Source of the DNA: Artemisia argyi
Lineage: Eukaryota > Streptophyta > Magnoliopsida > Asterales > Asteraceae
Direction of reading: 5' to 3'
DNA length: 64,000 nt
Assembly (NCBI GenBank): GCA_030686995.1
Contig: CM060685.1
Location: 24,536,065-24,600,064 of the forward strand
Shown here in pieces: positions 58,775-64,000 of the stretch (position 1 is the stretch's first letter; every line of letters begins with the position of its first letter). The position numbers and the translations under genes were made by a program. The notes under the pieces are model-generated. The model made no database searches. It was not told where the DNA came from and saw only the letters and a list, made by a program, of their open reading frames with translations.

Positions 58775-59242
58775 CATACCACTGTCATCATTTGTAACTT
58801 GAAAATATAAAAAAATTTGTATATTGAAACACTTTATGAAAGTTTGTTATATTACTAATACTTTTTAAAATTTACGTATCAAACGGGACAATTAACAAAG
58901 TACGTTGATATTTTATGACGTAAATGTATGTATATTGTTTTAGTGATCAAGTTTATACAAAATAATATATACGGAGTATAGTTTAATTTGATATATAAGT
59001 AGATAACCTATAAATGATTAAAAGATTAAATATAAATGGAAACCAACCCTCTCTAACGACCTTTTACAAGTCAAGCCGCTCGCTTGCTACTTATAATATA
59101 ACCATATTTATCGCTACCGCTATACGTGAATATCCAACTAGTATGTTAAATGTAGCCGCAACGCATGTTCTTTAACATTTCTCGTTACATGCATAATATT
59201 GGAATTGAAGTGTACACAAATGAGTTTACGATCGATAATTAA

Positions 59243-59866
59243 GGGTGTGTTTGTTTCCAAAGGCGGAGCTATTAGGGGACCAGGAAGGGTCCCGGCTCCC
59301 TAGGCCTAAGCCCGTTAATGTATTTTTTCGTGATTTCATGTGTTTTTCCCCAAAAAAAAAATTGTTTCAGCTCTCCCATTTAATGTTCTTTCAGAAAAAA
59401 ATTTGGTTCAATCCTCCCAAGAATTTTTTTCTAGCTCCGCCACTGTTTGTTTCATTAACATGTTTTAGGCCTGAATCTGACTATCACATCTTACCAGTAA
59501 AAGATAGTTAGAAAGTCTAAATCTGAACGAAATAATGTTGTTTATTTTTTATAATTGTCCGAATGATTTTAAGTGCTCGTTTTTTTAGTTTATTTAAGTA
59601 ACTTATGTAAATATGAAACAAGATTTTTTATCATAAATATAACATAGTTAATAAACTATCAAATATATTATATTAACACAAGTCTTCAATTTCTTATCGA
59701 GTAATAGACAATAAGACAAGTATCTCATCCCTTATTGAGTAAGATGTTATATGTCTAAATGGGTCTGACTGAAAAGAAAAAAACAAACAAATAAAACGTT
59801 TGCCCACCTTTTACTGATAAGAGTAAAAGGGCTAGTAAGATTTTTTTTTTTAAAACAAACACACCC
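59243..59866. mobile_element. Tourist-like (PIF/Harbinger) MITE with a nested MITE
   Basis: The ends GGGTGTGTTTG and CAAACACACCC are flanked by TAA (59,240-59,242 and 59,867-59,869), the Harbinger target. Without the nested 188-bp unit and its 8-bp duplication the element is about 428 bp. It has no coding content. Confidence 0.8.
59258..59445. mobile_element. 188-bp MITE with 8-bp duplication nested in the Tourist-like MITE
   Basis: The ends CAAAGGCGGAGCTA and the complement CAGTGGCGGAGCTAG are inverted. The 8-bp duplication TTTGTTTC is at 59,250-59,257 and 59,446-59,453. An 8-bp target fits the hAT superfamily. The open frame across it is chance. Confidence 0.75.
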
Positions 59867-60463
59867 TAATAAAATAAATGCTTTTGTAATTTGTGTATTT
59901 GCGTACGTCTATGATTTTCATAAGTCAATAATATATTACTATTATTATATGAAGCATCACTTTTGTTTCGGTTAAAAAATAAAGTTTGTTCAAAGGTCTT
60001 TAAAAAGCATAAAAGGACTTTTGGCAACACGTATGTATACAAAAACCAAATTTCTCTAACATAAAACATAAAAATTTGTCTTTTCTAAAAAACATGTGTC
60101 TTTTAACAATGTACAGAGACCGATTTTACCTGAACAGACCGGTTTCTATGTAAATTATATCACAGAGACATGTTTATTTCTAAAAACTGGTCTTTATATT
60201 TGTGATGCCTATTAATTTTTCCTATATTACACCGGTTATTTTATAACCGGTCTCTATTAAGGGGTTTTTATAGGCTTTTTTGTAGTAGTGAAATTTGCTT
60301 CGAATAATCATCATAGTCATCAAACTCATCTTCACGCTCATGTGTCTTATCCATCGGCCTTCTTATAGTTATGTTTGAACATATCCTATTTTTTCCAGAG
60401 TTTGTACGAAATCCTTCACCCTTCTTATATTTATTGTCTGTTCTACTCAACCTAAGATAGATT

Positions 60464-61467
60464 CAAAAACATATCTCAGATGTCCAAGTCGAAAGCTAAC
60501 GTAACAGCTTTTAAAACACAATTCCGTTTCCACCGGTTGCTTTTGGTGCATCATAGAACATATCTCAATATGAAGCCATGATATCGCAAAAGTCAACCTA
60601 GTATACAGTTAGGTATTTGATAAACTCTACGTCAAACATTTTTGTCAACCTACTTGCCATGTCAAAGTTTCATTCTTTTGAACAAAATTATTTTTTAAAA
60701 TATATTAGCTTATGATTTGTCAAGGGGTCAAACTGTTGTTTACTTTGTGTCTTAGCCGAGTAGTAATAGGATTAACATTAGAGGTTTGTTTGGAGTTGCT
60801 TGAATCCCAATCAAAATCTGTTTTCTTTGAGTCTCAATCGGTATTATATTCTAGTTCATATTAGAGTCGGTTTCTTATCTAGTATTTATAGTTGACTCCG
60901 TATTTACAGCTGGATAATGGTCCTTTCGATATATTAGACTTTTTCTAAGAGTTAACACCTAACACTAATAATAGATTTGTTTTCGCAGTCTTTGGTCGTT
61001 GTCTATAGAATTGCACCACTTTGTAATTATTGTAGTGTGCTGTAATGCTTTAGAAACATACTATTATGGATTTAATATCAAGACAATAAGATAGCATGCT
61101 CTAGAAACAATCAACTGTCTGCAATTATGCAATCACTAATAACTAATAAGGATAGTATATTTATATACTTGGTTGACAGCATTTAACCTATAGACATAAA
61201 TAGCTACCAGCAGTCACTCATGCAATAGTATATAATGGAAACTAAATGGTCTGTAGCCCACCAAATTAACAAAAAAAAACGTGGTAGCTACCTTTTTTCT
61301 ATGTATCAACATTGTACTACAACAAATTTGCCAATTGCACATGGTATTTTCTCTACGTCATTGGTAGTGCGATTTAGTTTTTTCACTATGGTGTTCAAAG
61401 TTATAACCATGTAGAAATAATCCAATGATCTAAATTCTAAATTTACATGGGTTAAAGTATGTAATGT

Positions 61468-61511
<44 letters not shown>

Positions 61512-61994
61512 TACTTTCAATATTTACTTTTTTATATATGACTCACCAATTGACAAACACTGCCTTGTTTATTTGTTCGCTAATCATGATGGAATAACGA
61601 CACACACGTTCAGTAAAGTCAAACTTTTGGTTATTATGATGGAACAGGTGTACATAGTTGTTGGTAAAGTCAGTTCATCTTCTGAAAGACATTCACCTTA
61701 TAATTCATCCCATTAAAGTCGGAGTAACTAAGTATGATTTAAGTAGTGTTATTTAGCCATACTTACAAACAAGAAATCGTTATTATAAAATTACATCATT
61801 AAATATTGCAAATAGAACCTGAAAAGATGAACAGGTAATTTATCAAAAGATCGCCATGGTCATTATTGGGCAAATAATTACTAAACCAATGTTGACAGAT
61901 CTGCCTTCAAATTAATTATACAATGAAACCAGGGGAAAAAATAATAAATAATAAATAAATAAATAAATAAATAAAAAAAGAGTGCATTCCCATT
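60464..61994. repeat. RLP3 downstream spacer, paralogue of 8632-9238, 12,307-13,108 and 14,673-14,918
   Basis: This copy of the RLP spacer is collinear with the pieces separated in the RLP1-RLP2 spacer and lacks the LINE stub, the Stowaway/MULE nest and the TRIM-like element. It therefore records the pre-insertion arrangement. It contains a private poly(A) run (61,471-61,507) and a short (AAAT)n run (about 61,945-61,975). No gene is seen. Confidence 0.8.
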
Positions 61995-64000
61995 TTAAGC
62001 CCAAAAACGTCTCTTCAATCTGGCGTAATTCACTGCTACCATGACATAGATCCAATCTTTGGTGTGACTTATAAAACTAAAATATGCATATCTACATGAT
62101 TTACTGACAATCAAAGTGGCATACACTCCCCAAAACCCAAATGCTAATCCGATCACAAGACAAATGAAAAAACCACGAGTTATCAGCTTATCTTGATCTC
62201 CAGCATCGTCGGTATGTAAAGTAGTTTGTGGGTTTTGAGGCACCAAATCTCCTGGGCATGGAATAGAAAGGGGAAGTCCACATAGCGAAGGATTCCCAAT
62301 GTAGGATGAATTATTATGACTCTGTAATTGAGTGCTAGTTGGTATCCTCCCTGACAAGTTGTTGTATGAAAGGTCCAGCACGCCGAGATTGGTTATCTGT
62401 GAAAAGCTTGTCGGGATGCCACCAGCCAGATGGTTCCTCGACAGATCGAGAAATTCCAACCATCTTAGTTTTCCAATATCTTGAGGAATTTGCATCGTTA
62501 AATTGTTTCTGGAAAGATTCAAGGCAACAAGACCCAAAAGATTGGTGATTTCGCCTGGTATTTCTCCATTGAAATTATTGCTAGAAAGATCGAGGACAGT
62601 TACTAGACCCAAGGTTTTACGGTACTCAGATTCCCTTCCTTTCCATAGCAACAAAACTTTAAGCTCATACGCAAATCGACTTATAACAAGCCTAGTAATT
62701 GACAATCCCTTGGTGTTGGTCACAATTAAACTCTTGGTTTGTCTCTCCGTCATAGCCGTAAGGTTGCTCACAAACAGAGGTATGGTTCCTGAGATATTGT
62801 TGACAGAGATGTCCAAGATCTGCATATTGGAAAGCAGGCAGAAGCTTTCAGGCATGGTGCCATGGAACCCATTGGATGTTAAGCTTAGAACTTGCAAATT
62901 GGATAGGCTTATCCCAATCCAAGCAGGTATGGGACCCAAGAGATTATTCTCCCCGAGATCAAGAAGCTGAACTCTGGTACAATTCTGTAATGAGGATGGC
63001 AACACTCCGGTCAACCTATTTCTTAGCATACTCAACACCTGAATATACATTAGGCTTCCCATAGATGTAGGAATTCTTCCTGTGAAATTATTATTTTCAA
63101 GATTCAAATAAAACAAACCAGTGAAGTTCATCCAAAAATCAGGAAGCTCTCCTGATAATTGGTTATTTGAAAGATCGAGTCAACCAATGGAGGTGAGATT
63201 CCACAAGAAGGATATTGATCCCGAAAACATATTACTTTGAAGATGTAAAGTGAAGATTTGTGAAGAAAACAATGGTACTGGGCCCGAGAAGTTCTTGTAG
63301 CTTAAATCAATGTGAGGTTGCCTCCCATACATCAAATCTGGCACAATGCCATGGAGTTGATTAGATGATAGATTCAGATAACGGAAACTGGGAGTTAGCT
63401 GCTCCCAGAACCAATCGGGAACAAAATCATTAATTTGGGCATCTGAGATGTCAATTATGGTTAAATTCTTCTGAGTTCGTAGCCACGCTGGGAAAGTAGG
63501 ACCCAATTTGCATGATGACAATGAAATGGTATCGAGTGAAAAAGTTGGGGACCAATTAGAAGCAATTTCAAGAACCAGGGAGTTATATGACAGATCTAGA
63601 TAAACTAGGCTGGAGAGATTTGTTAGGTGAGTTTCAGAGATTGTACCATTCAGAAGATTTGAAGAGGTCCCTAAGAATTGTAGCTCAGAAAGTGGCATCA
63701 ACCTTTCTCCTAAGGTCCCTTCCAAACGGTTTCTCTCAAAATACAACTCCCTCAACGAAGAAAGTACTGAAAGATCTGGTAGAAATCCACTGATCTGGTT
63801 ATAAGCCAAATCAAGGATTAAGAGATTTGAAGTATGCTCAAGTTTAGCTGGAAAAGATCCCTTCAAGTCATTATCCTTAAGATGTAGTTCATTTAAAGCT
63901 GTGAATACCGTAAAATCAGGCAAGAAACCAGTAAAATTATTAGAACTCAAGTCCAAAACTCGGATCGACTTTTCTGCCGGTGCCAACTGGTGGAAGAAGC
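61995..64000 (-). pseudogene. RLP3: EIX/Cf-like receptor-like protein, one nonsense codon, 5' end outside
   Basis: The readable C-terminal two thirds of an RLP runs off the right edge. LRRs of the LxxLxLSxNxLxGxIP type (for example LDLSRNHLAGGIP, LDLSYNNLSGRIP) are followed by a C-terminal cap (SLCGLPLSIPCPGD), a transmembrane helix (ICLVIGLAFGFWGVYAT) and a short basic tail (YARLKRRFWA) with the stop at 61,995. There is no kinase. A TGA at 63,180-63,182 interrupts it in frame at a Leu-Asp-Leu LRR start where RLP1 has Gln. Both sides are otherwise open and in the same frame. Close similarity to RLP1 and RLP2, including the flanks, marks it as a tandem copy. Confidence 0.9.

Larger units (their letters stand above)
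55204..60290. mobile_element. non-autonomous CACTA (En/Spm) transposon, 5087 bp
   Basis: The left end CACTACAACAAAAAAAG and the complement of the right end, CACTACTACAAAAAAGCC, are CACTA inverted repeats. A 3-bp duplication AAA flanks both sides (55,201-55,203 and 60,291-60,293). Subterminal repeats of an ACCAGTCT/ACCGGTCT type cluster at 55,230-55,440 and 60,110-60,260, as expected for transposase-binding sites. No TNPA/TNPD-like transposase is found; the interior holds host-gene exons and three MITEs. It must depend on an autonomous partner. Confidence 0.9.

Overview
The window is nuclear DNA of a flowering plant, most likely a eudicot; Asteraceae is a guess from general texture only. Introns are AT-rich with GT-AG ends. 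The genes include leucine-rich-repeat receptor-like proteins (RLPs), F-box proteins and a GRF zinc-finger protein, and most of the DNA is transposable elements of plant type. No rRNA, tRNA, CRISPR array or bacterial feature is seen.

The host framework is a tandem cluster of three EIX/Cf-like RLP genes, all on the minus strand (4478-7528, 14919-17868, and 61995 to beyond 64000). All three carry coding lesions. The spacers between them are paralogous, so several insertions in one spacer have an empty counterpart in another. Layout: (1) 1-4.2 kb, a degraded Ty1/copia element split by a 1338-bp solo LTR; (2) 4.5-7.5 kb, RLP1; (3) 7.5-14.9 kb, a spacer holding a LINE stub, a Stowaway-like MITE that itself holds a 2.9-kb Mutator-like element (MULE), and a short non-coding LTR retrotransposon; (4) 14.9-17.9 kb, RLP2; (5) 18.6-20.1 kb, a non-autonomous MULE-like element with a nested MITE; (6) 20,278-54,807, one giant MULE; (7) 54.9-60.3 kb, a retroposon tail split by a 5.1-kb CACTA element carrying host-gene exons and three MITEs; (8) 60.3-64 kb, spacer and RLP3.

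The main result is the giant MULE. It has terminal inverted repeats of about 0.6 kb, a perfect 9-bp target duplication (TTTCATAAG), and an unoccupied paralogous site upstream of RLP1. It is 34.5 kb long, or about 23.8 kb once two later insertions are subtracted. It carries a five-exon MuDR-type transposase, two multi-exon DUF1985 plus Ulp1-protease (C48) genes pointing inward from the two ends, two F-box genes (one inside an intron of a protease gene), a GRF zinc-finger/transmembrane protein, a charged orphan exon and a 155-bp tandem array. The array repeats a motif (AGTCGCCCAA) that also recurs in both terminal repeats. MULEs carrying Ulp-like genes are known (Kaonashi-type in Arabidopsis). 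The combination with F-box genes and a motif array shared with the ends suggests a self-regulating or anti-silencing transposon system, which is inference. The right-hand protease gene is split by a 9.3-kb Ty3/gypsy element. The left-hand one and the transposase are each broken only at a long G/C homopolymer, which may be sequence error.
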